Origin: Berghia stephanieae
Lineage: Eukaryota; Mollusca; Gastropoda; Nudibranchia; Aeolidiidae
Reading direction: 5' to 3'
Length of the DNA: 64,000 nucleotides
Assembly (NCBI GenBank): GCA_034508935.3
Contig: CM067445.1
Span: forward strand, 18,243,083 to 18,307,082
The translations under genes and the position numbers were made by a program. A model generated the notes under the pieces. The model did not search any database and had not been told where the DNA came from. It was given only the letters and a program-made list of their open reading frames with translations. Shown here one piece after another: positions 10,916-21,905 of this stretch; positions within the stretch are counted from its first letter, which is position 1, and each line of letters begins with the position of its first letter.

Positions 10916-12118
10916 ATCATCATACCTGTAAATTTTCAGCTCAGACTTTTAACAGTTTTCAGTCTTCAAACTATCAATATTGAGACACTTTATTGTTATG
11001 TTTCATGGAAACTCCAAAGTTTAAAAGGAAGAACTTTCAATAATGCGCCACTCTCACTCAGACTCAGTGCCAGAATCATCAGTTGCATTAAAAAAACAAA
11101 AACCTTTAATTAATTTTTTTCTTTTTTTTTTTTCGCTGGCTGGGTGAATTTAGTTCGAGGAAACAGTGCTTGAGGAAGAAATGGAATGATAACAAAGAAT
11201 AATAAGGAAAATATTCAGGACATATGAATGAGTTCGAGGAAACCGTGCTGAGTGTATTCCTATTTATTAGTTATTATTAGTCACTGAACACGAAAATATC
11301 ATTATTTTTGGAGGAAAATTTCTAAATTTTTGTGTTTTAATTGTTGTTTTTGATCGGACTGCTTTCCTAGTTCTAGTTCTAGTGGAATAATATCCCTCTG
11401 TCATAGGTTGACAGGTCGTTTTCCAATAAACTGATCATAGAAACACATTTTAAAAGTTTATTTAAAGACTCACAAAGGTGGGGTGAGGCATTGAGAGGGA
11501 TCTTCTGCCAAAAAAGTAAAAATAAGGAAAAATATATGATATGGGTTAATGGGGAACCCTCACCCTGTGCTCAGTGATGGATCTCCAATGTGAACAAAGT
11601 GATAAAATATGACCAAAACAAAAAAGAACTAAAAGGGGTTGGGGATCCCCTACCCCCACTTAATATTTGATGAGTTATTTCCTCCAGATTCCAGCATCAT
11701 TCCTTTGCTGTACATATATGTAGCATAGTGTTTAATTAATGCATGTGAGTTTTAGGTTACGTCTTTGTCATGTCTGTCAAAATTTATGAACTTTGCAATA
11801 TTTTGGATGGTATCTATGGGGTCTCTTACATTTACATGATTGAATGTTATATCGGCTGTAAACAATAATAAATGTTGATAGCTCACCCATGAGCTTGTTA
11901 AAACCATCAGTTCATTCTAGCTTTGTTTCCTATATACGTTATAGAAGAAAATGCGATGACCATGGCCATCTAGAGTACGCCATGACACAGACATTAAAAG
12001 AAATGTGTTCGTTTTTATCTATCAATTTGTTACAAGCTTGTTAAAAGTGCTCTACTGTGTATGCAAATATATATGTGGTTCTCAATATTTATTTTTCCAT
12101 TTTATTTTACCCAGAGAT
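10916..12118. other. Non-coding region upstream of MRPL27
   Basis: No ORF or repeat family was recognised. ACCCAG at about 12110-12115 could be a splice acceptor for a 5' UTR exon of MRPL27, which would place its promoter further upstream in this stretch. Confidence 0.35.
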
Positions 12119-12144
12119 TTCAACAGGAGAATTAGAAAAAACCT

Positions 12145-12600
12145 ATGATGATGGCTTTGTGTGCAAGACAGAGAATACCAGCAGTGGCATCTGCCATCTC
12201 AAGACTTCTATTTAACCCATCAGCATGTAATCCAGCCATTGAACAGTCTCGAAATGCATCAAAGAAATCTGGAGGAGCTACGAGAAACAGAAAAGGACGT
12301 GCTAAACCAAAATATAGACATTACAGAGTACAGGATGGTGAATTTGTGCATGAAGGTGACATCATAGCAACACAGTACTTATTGCGCTGGTACCCAGGAG
12401 AGAATGTCCTCATTGATGACAAACTTACACTAACAGCTGCTTATGACGGAATTCTTATTCATACTACAGAGGAGTTGAATCCATATCCTGACAGTCCATT
12501 GTACACACCTGTTCAAAATGGACTTCCTATCAGGAAACGATTTTTTCATGTGATTCCAACACCCTTACATGGCAAATTCAAACTGGTTTCAGAGACTTGA
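12145..12600 (+). CDS. MRPL27: Mitochondrial large ribosomal subunit protein bL27m (MRPL27)
   Basis: The 151-residue protein matches animal MRPL27 (about 148 residues in human). An Arg-containing, acid-poor leader of about 36 residues looks like a mitochondrial targeting sequence. It is followed by the bL27 start NASKKSGGATRNRKGRAKP, then YRVQDGEFVHEGDIIATQ, LRWYPGENVLI and the C-terminal KRFFHVIPTPLHGKFKLV. bL27 lies near the peptidyl-transferase centre; the mitochondrial form supports synthesis of inner-membrane respiratory proteins. The start is one of three consecutive Met codons (12145-12153); the first is used, but the others would serve equally. The coding part has no intron, unlike arfaptin and TIMM10B nearby. 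There is no poly(A) remnant after the 3' end, which speaks against a recent retrocopy. A polyadenylation signal follows at 12674. Confidence 0.95.
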   Translation: MMMALCARQRIPAVASAISRLLFNPSACNPAIEQSRNASKKSGGATRNRKGRAKPKYRHYRVQDGEFVHEGDIIATQYLLRWYPGENVLIDDKLTLTAAYDGILIHTTEELNPYPDSPLYTPVQNGLPIRKRFFHVIPTPLHGKFKLVSET

Positions 12601-12673
12601 CAATAATAGAATTTAGAAATTCTAGTAGGCTATTATCATTAATGTTGGTGGGTTTATATTTTATTTCAATGTT

Positions 12674-12679
12674 AATAAA
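12674..12679 (+). terminator. Polyadenylation signal AATAAA of MRPL27
   Basis: It lies 74 bases after the MRPL27 stop codon, a usual distance for a short 3' UTR. Confidence 0.6.
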
Positions 12680-12689
12680 TACTTGAGCA

Positions 12690-13370
12690 GTAAACCATTG
12701 TTTGTTATTTTTAGCCTTTAATATTAAGGGTTGCTGGTGAGTTTTTGGGTCGTTGATAGTGCTACTGGTAATTTATTCCCTATCACAATTGTCTTTGACC
12801 TTGTCCTGGAATGGAAAAAAGTTTTCTTCTGGCGCCTCGATGGAGTCCTTTTCTAATGTGGAGGCAGATAGTTCAGAGAATGTTTCTTTGATGGAGGACT
12901 CTAAATGAATGCATTTTTAAAACTTATTTCCACCCCTTGATTGTTGATCTGGGAAAAATCCCCAAATCTAAAGTGGAAGTCAATGACAAAATTGATGCTT
13001 CAAGTCAATGTCAATAGGGATTATAGGGGGGGGGGGGGATGAATCAAACTGTCCCGTGTTTTTTTTTCTAAACAATTTGGTAGTGTTGCAATTGCAAATG
13101 CGTAATGCATTGCAAAATTAAGATTTTTTTTTCGAAAATTGGCAAAACTTCCATTTTTATTTTCTAAAATATTACTTTTTTTTGTGGTCAATTTTTAAAT
13201 AATTGTTGGACGTTTGTGTAATATGATTAAAAAAACAAAACAAGGCAAAGTTGGTTCTAGGGCTTCCCCTTTCTTCAATCATCTCTCTCTGACGTGTCCT
13301 TTCATGACAAGTCAACATTTGCTTTTCAGTTGAATTGTCTAGTTTACTCTCTGGGTGGGGTCTTTTGACC
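12690..13370. other. Spacer downstream of MRPL27
   Basis: No gene was seen. It holds a poly-G run at 13026-13039 and a T-rich segment around 13060-13200. Confidence 0.4.
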
Positions 13371-13377
13371 TTCCTTG

Positions 13378-13470
13378 GCAGGCAGGAGGTCACTTGCAGT
13401 TTCTTTTATCCCCTATATCCGTTTTCTGATTTGCTCTCTGTCTTTGTCTTGGAGTGGGATGTGATGTAAG
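13378..13470 (+). repeat. R1 retroposon fragment (5' part)
   Basis: TATCCCCTATATCCGTTTTC and CTCTGTCTTTGTCTTGGAGT match the first 120 bases of R1 at 41993-42513 and 44785-45260. Confidence 0.5.
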
Positions 13471-13655
13471 CGCTTTGCCTGAAGTCCGTGCTCATGTGCA
13501 TAAGCAGTATCGAATAACTCCATCTCACATTTTACATTGTCGCAACTCAAGATTTTAAATTATATTTTTTTGTTCTATTCCTAGGCCATCCTATGTAATG
13601 GCCCTCTTAATTAGTATCAATTTTATCAAGAATTCAAGTCAAGTCTACAACTACA

Positions 13656-13832
13656 ATGGCAAACCTATTGCTGAAAAGAAAGATCCAGCTTATCGATGCA
13701 TTTGAAAAGTTTGGCATGCGACAGAAAATCATCACAGAAGAAATTGGCATGCCAGTCATTTCTGTCTCGACAATTTACAAGAATCATGACCTTGACCTAG
13801 AGGCTCCTATCCTTCCGCTTTTCGAGGAATAA
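13656..13832 (+). pseudogene. pogo/Tigger-type transposase N-terminal HTH fragment
   Basis: A 58-codon ORF reads MANLLLKRKIQLIDAFEKFG, then RQKIITEEIGMP and STIYKN, and soon stops. This is the layout of the CENP-B/pogo N-terminal helix-turn-helix (K-x-x-LI-x-x-E/F-x-x-G, then a recognition helix ending in S-T-(V/I)-Y/W-K/xN). No DDE domain follows. It is more likely a transposase stump than a functional gene, and fits the pogo-like short elements at 20222-20943 and 23904-24764. Confidence 0.55.
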
Positions 13833-14044
13833 TTTCACTTAATTGGTCTACATTCCGCATTCAAGTTCAAGGCAAACATTCTGTTTTTCAGTTTCCAATC
13901 GAGGAAAATTAAAAAAAAAAATCTCTAGTGAGCGATGGCTTATTTCGTCATCATCCCCTATGGCCAATCAACACACATTTTGTGTGTCTGATTAGTCCCT
14001 TCAAAGTGTGTTCAGCTGATGTCAGATTATATTATATTTTTGGG

Positions 14045-14080
14045 AGGGAGGGACGGGGGGGGGGGGGGGGGGGGGGAAGT
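14045..14080 (+). repeat. Poly-G run
   Basis: More than 20 consecutive G within a purine stretch. The exact length is doubtful. Confidence 0.85.
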
Positions 14081-14559
14081 GACTGAAGTATTATTATTGT
14101 TGACTCCAATATGTGAGGCCAATGACCTAGGTAATATTATATGTTGGCTCCAATTGGTAATATTGAGAACGGTCAGCTTCTTTCCCTATTTAATTTTAGC
14201 CCTGTGTACACATTTTATAATTTATCATTTGAGTACTGTTGGATTGTCTATTACATTTTAATTAATGTTGCAAAGCATGTCATAGTCAATAACAGGAAGT
14301 TGATTCTGCTTTTTATGTATTCTGATTCCTCTTTGAGGCTATTGGGGGTAGGAGCCTCTGATGACCACTATAGAGACCTCTACTTCTCTGGTCAATTCAA
14401 CGCGACCAAGCAACGCCAGCGAAAAGCGCGACATGAAGGGCCATACTTATTCTAGATTGGCTTGCTTTGTTCACATGCATTTTTGCTCATTTGGTTACAC
14501 TCCGGTTAAGATGATTTTTTCCCCTGTTCCCCTGGGCATTGTCTTATCCGGAGTTTACT

Positions 14560-14745
14560 GTATGTACATTGATGATACGCTCTTGGAATGTACATCTGTT
14601 CCCTATTTGAACCCATTCCCCTTTGTCTTACTTTTTTCCTGGGTGCTTTAATTGATTTTCTAGAATTTTTTAACATCTCATTTTCTTCATTTTTACTGGT
14701 GCTGATGTGACCTTAAAGTGTTGCAAGTAGTGCAGTAAAACAGGA
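14560..14745 (+). repeat. R1 retroposon, 3' part
   Basis: CGCTCTTGGAATGTACATCT, ACCCATTCCCCTTTGTCTTA, TTTACTGGTGCTGATGTGAC and GTTGCAAG.AGTGCAGTAAAAC match the 3' third of R1. It ends at GTAAAACAGG without the usual AAAC run. Confidence 0.65.
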
Positions 14746-15149
14746 AGAAGAGAACACTAGTTTACCCACATTTCTCCGCAATGATTTAACTGAAGTTAGT
14801 AGCGGCCATGAGGGACAGAATTAGGAACAATTGCATTGCCCTAATAATAAACCATATGAGTGTTTCCTTTTTAGTTGAAATCTGAGGTAAGAGTGTAGGG
14901 GTGAGACTTCCTGAGGCCTCAGAAATAAATAGCTGCTGAGATTTACATAAGTAAATTAACCCTCGTTATCTATCTTGTCATCTATCAAAGAGGGTTGCAA
15001 GTTGCAAACATTGTACATAGAATTAGAAATTAAATTTTAGCTCTTGTCATGAATGAGACCACTTGACTTTACCCCAACCCTGGGAAGGTTTCCTTCGTCG
15101 AGATAATACTTTTCTCCTTGTTATTGTTGTATTATATATATATTTTTAA

Positions 15150-15456
15150 AGTTGAGCTTTTATATAGCGCAATATCACTAAACGTGCTCAAAGCACTTTA
15201 CAAAGGGTCCCCGATCAACAGCAACATGTAACAAAGTACATGACATGATGCCTGTTTGGCGATAATACAATTTTTTTTACAGAGACAACGCTGTACTGTT
15301 AACAGCCAGGTACTCATTTTACACCTGAGTACAGTGTGAGAATATGGGTAAAGAGTCTTTTCCAAGGACTCAACTATGCGCTGAATGAGGCTCGAACCCA
15401 GGACCTTCCGATCCGAAAGCGAGTGTCATACCACAAGACCACATAGCCGCCGGCAC
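15150..15456 (-). repeat. SINE-A, full-length copy
   Basis: On the minus strand the copy runs head (GGCTATGTGGTCTTGTGGTA, GGGTTCGAGCC), body (GACTCTTTACCCATATTCTC, then the CAGGCATCATGTCATG region) and tail (GTAAAGTGCTTTGAGCACGT, GATATTGCGCTATATAAAAG). The order and length match 1214-1516. Confidence 0.85.
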
Positions 15457-15734
15457 ATTTATATCTCAAGGTTGCCAATTTTCTGTATATTTACATAATT
15501 CAGTACACTATAAACCCTCAATATATTTTCCAATCACCTTCTAAACGGAAAAAATGTCTTTATAGTGGAGTCCAATGCCCTGAAAGGGGTCGGATTATGT
15601 GTCTGTTTGCGTAAAAGTTCAGTAAATGCATCCACATCACAACAAATCTTCGCATTTTAAAAAAAGCATAGTTTGTCATTTCTGGCATAATTTCACTATT
15701 TTTTGGGTAAGAGACAGAATTATAATTATATTGT

Positions 15735-17135
15735 GACTACTTTGCTTTCTCTCTTTCATTAATGATTTGGGCAACAATCTATCCCATCAAACAAATCTTA
15801 AATTATTTGTAGATGATAGTCTCTTATTTAGAATGAATGAAAGACCATAATGATGCAAATGTTCTGCAGATTTTTATTCACTCATACAATAGTCAAACAC
15901 GTGGCGAATGAATTTCCATCTTGAAAAATGTTCTGTGGTGATGTCAATTCAATATCCACCAAGATAAACACAGTGAGCTTTGATTACAAAATGCTGGGCC
16001 TTCCACACTAATGAGTGAAAAGTATGACATATCCTGGAGTCCATCTAAATAACACCTGCAGTGGAACCATCATATTCGCCATATTGTGACAAAGGCCTAC
16101 AAATTAGAGATCTTCAACAATGCCCCGAAAAGACAAAGACACAGGCATATATACTCATCTTGTCAGACTATTGGAGTATACTAATACTGTTTATGGGACC
16201 CAGATGAAAAAACATAAAAGCTATGAAAACATCCAGTCCATCAAGCAGCTGCAAGACGAAACAGGGATATGTGACGACAAATATCGACACATTAAGATTG
16301 TTTGTTTTTGTTTTTAAGAGTTTTACGGCGCTTGCAACACATTAAGGTCATATCAGCGCCAGTAAAAAGGAAGAAAATGGGATAGTAATAAGTTCTAGAA
16401 TTACAATTAAAGCACCCAAGAAAAAGTAAGACGATCTAAGACAAAGGAGAATTGGATCACAATCACATAGGGAAAAGATGTAGATTCCAAGAGCACACTA
16501 TCGAAGTACTTAGTTTAAGATCACCTAAAAGTCCAATCACAAGAACAGGTCCCCACTAAGAGGAATACACTCAAATGTTTACAAATCATAAATAATGTGT
16601 AAACAAAATATAAAACGTTACATAACTGAGAGATGATTTACAAGGAAAAAAATTTCATCTCCCAAAACTAACTCTACATTTGACTGTTTCCCTCTCACCA
16701 AGGGTATCCGGTATTAAGGGCCCAGGACAAAACCAAGTAATGTCATTCCAAGAAAGCTAGTTGGATAACATATAGGGGGATAGAAGACACAGCATGTACC
16801 TTCCTGCCCACTATGGGAGGTCAGGAACCCCACCCAGGACACACTAAGACTAAGATGGCCAACACTCCAGTGTTGTAAAGATAATGCGTATATACATCTA
16901 TTTCACAAATCAGCCAAATGCAACACTCAGCCACAAACATTCCAGACAATTTAAAAAAAAGATACTCCACCAGGTTTCATCACATCGACAAATTCGATCA
17001 GACAGTCGCAAGAAAAAACTATCACATGACATGAAAGACATCGAAGACTTGCCATCATTTCAATGTGTATTCCCAAACACAAGAACATTGGGAGGTTTGA
17101 ATGACTGGAGTGACAAGGATTGGTGTGAATGATTT
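15735..17135 (+). mobile_element. Jockey/CR1-superfamily LINE relic, split by an R1 copy
   Basis: LSFINDLGNNLS followed by LKLFVDDSLLF is reverse-transcriptase motif C with its lead-in (usual FADD reads FVDD). Later, in other frames, come LGVHLNNTLQWNHHIRHIV-like and THLVRLLEYTNTVYGTQ blocks, both standard in the C-terminal half of Jockey-type ORF2. After the R1 insertion (16298-16837), a segment with KKRYSTRFHHIDKF and HMT..KTSKTCHHF-like blocks resembles the end of ORF2. Many stops and frame changes show an old copy. The short ORFs at 16120 and 16884 are pieces of it. Confidence 0.65.
16286..16849 (-). repeat. R1 retroposon, full-length copy with target duplications
   Basis: The R1 unit occupies 16298-16837. 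The 12-bp flanks GACACATTAAGA (16286-16297) and GACACACTAAGA (16838-16849) differ by one base, as expected for a target-site duplication. On the minus strand it starts CTGGGTGGGGTTCCTGACC and ends in the GCGCCGTAAAAC block and an A-rich AAAACAAACA tract. It is inserted into the LINE relic at 15735-17135. Confidence 0.85.
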
Positions 17136-17373
17136 AAATGATTTGTTATAATATTTGTGGTGATGAGCACACTGTGCCTAATGTATCTGATGAACTTGAA
17201 GTCGAATTTCAATCAAGTGCTTTAACAGCTGTGCACATGCAAATGCATTAATTGTAAAGAAAAGAAAAGAAAGAGAAACAATGCTGTCTCTTAAAATAAT
17301 AGTTTACATAAACTGCATTTATTTTTGGTGCTATCCAAACAACATTATATAATTTCTTTATCACTCCCCCCCC

Positions 17374-17380
<7 letters not shown>
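17136..17380. other. AT-rich spacer
   Basis: No supported feature apart from a poly-C run at 17367-17375 just before the (CT)n tract. Confidence 0.35.

Positions 17381-17412
<32 letters not shown>
17381..17412 (+). repeat. (CT)n microsatellite
   Basis: About 15 CT units. Confidence 0.85.
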
Positions 17413-17414
<2 letters not shown>

Positions 17415-17766
17415 TTATTAAATATAATAATCAAACCAGCACACATCATCAAGCACACAACCTCATCAATCACTTATTTCCACTCAAATTAGTGCATTTC
17501 ATCATATCAGTATCAGTCATTGCAATAACAGATACGGATATTATAGGTAATATAACTACTGGAATCATTTCAACAAATCAGATGTTTAAAACAAGGCATC
17601 AATGCCTTAAAATTAAAATGCATCATCTTGTGTGTAACTTTATCACATCCTCTTCTCTTTTCCTCACACTACACAAGCTACTTCGGAATAATATAAGCAT
17701 TCATGAAGGAAATCAAACAAAACACACGCACATTCACAAAAAAATAAAGAATGAAAACAATGTTCA

Positions 17767-18063
17767 TCATAAAACATTTTGGGATTGCTCCTGTTGCTGT
17801 GTATTTCCACTACTGGATTCTTTTAGTGATGGCTCAGGAAGTTCAGTTGGCATTGAGGATATTTCAATATTTTCTACACTTGGAACCTCGGTGTTCTGCT
17901 GGGCAGTGGTTGCTGCTGCTGCTGCAGCAGCCTCCTTTACAGAATTCTCTTTGGCTGTTATTTCAAGTTCTCTTTTTCGTCGCTCTTGCTGATCCACAAA
18001 GTTGAACATGAATCGTTGATTGAATTGAACATAGTTGTCTGTGCAAATATTTATGCATGAATT
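17767..18063 (-). CDS. TIMM10B: TIMM10B-like, last exon
   Basis: The acceptor TTTTACAG precedes NSCINICTDNYVQFNQ. The exon holds the second CX3C pair, the outer helix and the low-complexity tail ending SQNVL. Its stop is at 17769-17767. Confidence 0.85.
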   Translation of the reverse strand, partial: NSCINICTDNYVQFNQRFMFNFVDQQERRKRELEITAKENSVKEAAAAAAATTAQQNTEVPSVENIEISSMPTELPEPSLKESSSGNTQQQEQSQNVL

Positions 18064-18981
18064 CTGTAAAATTGAGAGAAAAAGAAATTATTGCTTAGTT
18101 TATAAAAAATATGACCAATCATCGCAAAATGCTATGGTTTCGATGTAAACCTGATGCAGAAAATTTGGTTTTCAGTTTAACTTATAAAATTTCAGTGAAA
18201 ATAAATTTATTGAGGAAATTTGGTTTTGATTTTTAAACAAAATCAAAATTTTAAAAATCGCGCTGAAAGACCACCACTTGTGACATCTGGTGCCAATCTG
18301 TCTAGGCTGACGTCATAAAAATGGGAGTGTCACCAAATTCTACCTAATTGAGCACAGGTGTCAAAATATAACACAAGACATAATGGTGACTGCGTGAACT
18401 TTTAGAGGAAAATGTTTGACAAGGCAAAATCAGTGGAAAATTTATTAGAAATTTCCAAAATCCTGGAATTCCATGGACCCAGAAAGATTTTCATCACTGC
18501 TACAGTCAGTCACTGATATTATAAATTTGCTTGTAATATGGATAACTAACAGACAATTTACATTGTATGAAACTGAAATTTGGTTTCATAAGGCATGATG
18601 GAAAATCAATTAAAATGAAGTATGTAGAAACATTATTATGAAAGCTGAAACCATGGAAATGCACTACATAACTGTGTTTGTCTATTTTCTAGTCGTATAA
18701 ATTTATGACACTACACAGCTATCTGAAAGGAGTTTTTCTTTGCAAATGTCATTGTAAAACCAGATTCAAAAGTACATGGATTTTATAGTTACGAAATGAT
18801 TAAGTTTTATCAGGGAAAAAAGGAACATGAATTGAAATAAACATCTTTCATAAATCAAATTCCTAATGTTCAACAATTAACAAACCTCGGGGGTTGAAGT
18901 GTTCCGTTCATTGAAGTTTGATACACATTTATCAAAACAGTATTCAGTAATTGTGTTGTACAAGGTAAGGAAATCTCTCAA
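17767..18981 (-). CDS. TIMM10B: TIMM10B-like small Tim chaperone, last two coding exons
   Basis: Two minus-strand exons, 18981-18886 and 18063-17767, join in phase 0 across a GT-AG intron. Their product reads LRDFLTLYNTITEYCFDKC, 15 residues, then C-x3-C (CINIC) and DNYVQFNQRFMFNFVDQQ. This is the twin CX3C fold of small Tim proteins, which escort hydrophobic carriers through the intermembrane space; both cysteine pairs and their spacing are intact. LRDFL..YN..TE and a long tail with KEAAAAAAATTAQQ favour TIMM10B (Tim9b/10b, docking to TIM22) over TIMM9 or TIMM10. The tail of about 60 residues is Ala, Ser, Gln and Glu-rich and longer than in vertebrates. The first exon with the start codon was not found; ATG followed by GTGAGG at 26552-26544 on this strand is in phase but unproven. 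Confidence 0.8.
18280..18370 (-). repeat. Short dispersed repeat inside TIMM10B intron
   Basis: The minus strand (TTTGGTGACACTCCCATTTT, ATGACGTCAGCCTAGACA, TTGGCACCAGATGTCACAAG) matches about 75 bases at 49836-49925 on the plus strand. Both lie in AT-rich DNA, and no family was recognised. Confidence 0.55.
18886..18981 (-). CDS. TIMM10B: TIMM10B-like, penultimate exon
   Basis: Exactly 32 codons bounded by acceptor TTTACAG and donor GAG|GTTTGT. It encodes the first helix and the first CX3C pair (CFDKC). Confidence 0.85.
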
Positions 18982-18989
18982 CTGTAAAT

Positions 18990-20219
18990 TAAAAAAAAAA
19001 AAGTTGTTTAAGGTTAAATTAGGAACAACAAAACTGACTATATTTTCTTATAGTTTACAAAGTATAAGTCCATAAGAAGTCAATTTTCTAGATTTCAGCT
19101 CCACTAAAAGGCAAAAATGTAAATGAAAAATTTTCTTGCTGTCAAAAATGAAAATAACATTTTTGTGTCGTTAGGAAGGTCAATCAACTAGATTTAGCTT
19201 AGGCACAGCTGGTGGGGTTTGAATAAGAGTAAGCAAATGCCGTGAAATTTTTCCCTGGACAAGCATATTATATTTCTCATATTATTCTCAAAATAATAAA
19301 GATAGGCTTGTCTAACATTAACTATCCAAATGTCCTACAATTACTAAAAAACAGTCATATCAGTGCAACACTGAGACATCCACAATCAATCATTTAAAAT
19401 GAAATTAAGACTTCATAAAACACTCAAACAGGGTACAACACACACATACTATCACATAAACACATATATAATCCATAGACATACAACTAGACCCTCTCAC
19501 TTTTCTAATTAGTGGATTCTTGGTAGAGTTGCAACGGTGACAGTGCGAGTTACTCTCACTGTCTATGAGGGCAAGCAATTTTGAAAATGCTTACCACGTC
19601 CAATAACATTGCTATTCATATTTTTGTCCGGCCTTAGCTTTGTCTATACCTCATAGTGTGGGGAAGCATTGTTATTGTCTGCTTGTCTCTATTGTCTCTG
19701 TTATTAGCTTATTAGATTGTGATGAAACAAGTAGGCTAGTGGCACTGTGCTTTCCCTGCGATTTCTCTCTCCCTCGTGTAACACCACACAAACCATGCTT
19801 TTTCTTCTTATTTGACTATTATCGAATACAAATACTCAGAATTGAGTCGACTTCGAGTAAGATTCAGATTCAGATATTAAGTTATTAGGATACTATTCCT
19901 GATTTTTCATTAAAATTTATGGTTGAATTTGGTTTAAACTTATAAATATTTTGTTGACAATCATCTTACTTTCCTCTGCAATATTATAGGCAATGCACTT
20001 GAAAGTCTTGGGTAAGCAGTGGTTACTACGTTTCTATAGACAGCATGTGCCTGGTAAGAGGGTGCTGCAACCACCAACAAATTGGGCAAAGGGAAGGCAA
20101 CATGGCCAAGGCATATCATTTATATGTGCACAATTTTAGATCACAGTGAATGTTTTAAAACATTGCATGACTTATTCTCATATATAACCCCCCATCCCCC
20201 ATATATGTGACTTATTTTA
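18990..20219. other. Non-coding region upstream of the TIMM10B exons
   Basis: AT-rich, with no supported exon or repeat copy. It is probably intronic if the TIMM10B first exon lies farther right. Confidence 0.35.
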
Positions 20220-20945
20220 TACAGTCACTTCGGATAATCGCAACTCAGTTAATCACAACATTTTCAAAGGAACGGAATTAATTCTATATAAAATTCACTG
20301 GTTAATTGCAACAAACTTCGGTTAATCGCAACCAATTTTCGACTATGAAAAACGGTAAATTAAAAAAAAATCAATCAAACAAAATTTCAGGATTAAATTT
20401 CATCATGGGTGAAATCATGACAGGTTGAAGAATCGAGAGTGGGCGAGGTTTAATGCTACAGTGTCACCACTCTGTTAGAGACAATAGAGGGTGTGCTTTG
20501 CAGCATGTGTTTTTGCAGTCATATGTGAACTCGTGATAAATCTCTTTTGCCTCATTCAATAAGACTCTTTAACTGATTTGCTTCCATTTTTGGAAACTAA
20601 TGAGCAACACGTTTATAAACATCTGGCCAAAGCAAGAAAACAGACGATCCTTGATGACTTTTAGGGAAATGAGTGATGTCAAAAACAAAGGAACATGATG
20701 GAATTTAGAGCCATAAAAAAAAAAAATTAAAATAAAACACAAACCCACTTTTAAGAAAAAACAAAACAAAAATAAAACATAAAAACCCCAAAAACAATAC
20801 ATTTTTTAAAAGAGATTGTGCACGGTTCCAAGCCTGTATAAACTCAGAGGGAAAATGTTGCAATAGTGGGCAGGAAACTCAACTTCGGTTAATCACAACA
20901 TTTTCGCTGATCCCAAGGTGTTGTGATTATCCGGAGTGGACTGTA
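20220..20945. mobile_element. Short pogo/Tigger-like non-autonomous element (TA-flanked)
   Basis: Left end CAGTCACTTCGGATAATCGC and right end (reverse complement) CAGTCCACTCCGGATAATCA are terminal inverted repeats next to TA dinucleotides at 20220-20221 and 20944-20945. Subterminal copies of GGTTAATCGCAAC / GGTTAATCACAAC lie inside. CAGTC ends with a TA duplication are usual for the pogo/Tigger branch of Tc1-mariner. The element is 722 bases and has no transposase. Confidence 0.75.
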
Positions 20946-21800
20946 CTTTATTTATAAGGTTTATATCATATAACTTTACATTTTTTATGTGCTAACAAAG
21001 AGGTACTCCCAATGAAATGAGAATAGGAGGAATACAATAGGGGCAATTTTATGGTAAAATTGTAGACAATAATCCGAACCCATAAAAAGTACAGATATCT
21101 GTGACATTGTAACCTTTAATTTTAGATACCAAACATCTCACAGTCTGTATGCCTCGTGGGGCATCATCGGTACTATAATTTTTTGTTCTACCTCTGTCAT
21201 CTATTTTTATTAAGAGAATACACTGTATATTGAAGCACTCTAAATGCCCCAAAACCTCCAATCGATTAGACGGTGGAGTATCGTTTTATAAGCAGTCCTG
21301 AAATGACCTTTGCTTTCAAGTCAAGCAGTGAGAGAACAATTTGAGTGCTTTCTGCGCCATACTATACTCAAAAATGCTTAGGATTGGATGATAGAATAAA
21401 TGTTTTGAAAGTACAATTGACATTAATATTGCTCTCCAACGGTTTTTCCTGGAATTACTGCAGTATCGCAATGAGAAGCTGCACCAGTTTATCTCCCTTC
21501 CTCAATTAATACATTGAAATTTGTGTTGGATATACTAAAGGTTAAAGTCAAGAGATTTTTACAATCCCATGGTGTTGATTTTAAGGTGTGTGTATAACAT
21601 CAAAGACATAAAAGGGTGCTCTTTCAGAGTTTAAATATTAAAAATTTGCTGGTGTTTCTCCCTTTTCTTTAAAGTGAACATATTAGAATAATGGCATAAG
21701 ACAATCAGATCTGATAAATTTGAATATTTTACCAAAGACCCAACCAAAAAAAGAAAACAAAACAAAACGCAAATGCAACTTTCAATGTCTTCCTAGAACT
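20946..21800. other. Spacer without recognisable feature
   Basis: No gene or known repeat copy was seen. Confidence 0.35.
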
Positions 21801-21805
21801 AAAAG

Positions 21806-21905
21806 GGGCAGAGTGGCCAAGTGGTTAAGGCATTGTACCATGACCTGGAAGGGCCTGGGTTCGAGCCCTGTTTCAGGCACTTATTTTTTTCTTGGGCAAG
21901 ATTAT
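21806..21905 (+). repeat. SINE-C: tRNA-like head (Ser/Leu-type)
   Basis: GCAGAGTGGCCAAGTGGTTA (A-box region) and GGGTTCGAGCCC (B box) are strongly tRNA-like, followed by CTTGGGCAAGATTATTAACC, a usual SINE body start. The acceptor stem does not pair and there is no variable arm of proper length, so a functional tRNA is unlikely. Confidence 0.65.

Noticed and set aside
16120-17132. Separate small genes at 16120-16317 and 16884-17132
   Set aside because: Both read as fragments of the same LINE ORF2 relic, split by an R1 insertion.
17492-17992. 166-codon plus-strand ORF
   Set aside because: It is antisense to the TIMM10B last exon, its upper part is low-complexity UTR, and it has no family features.
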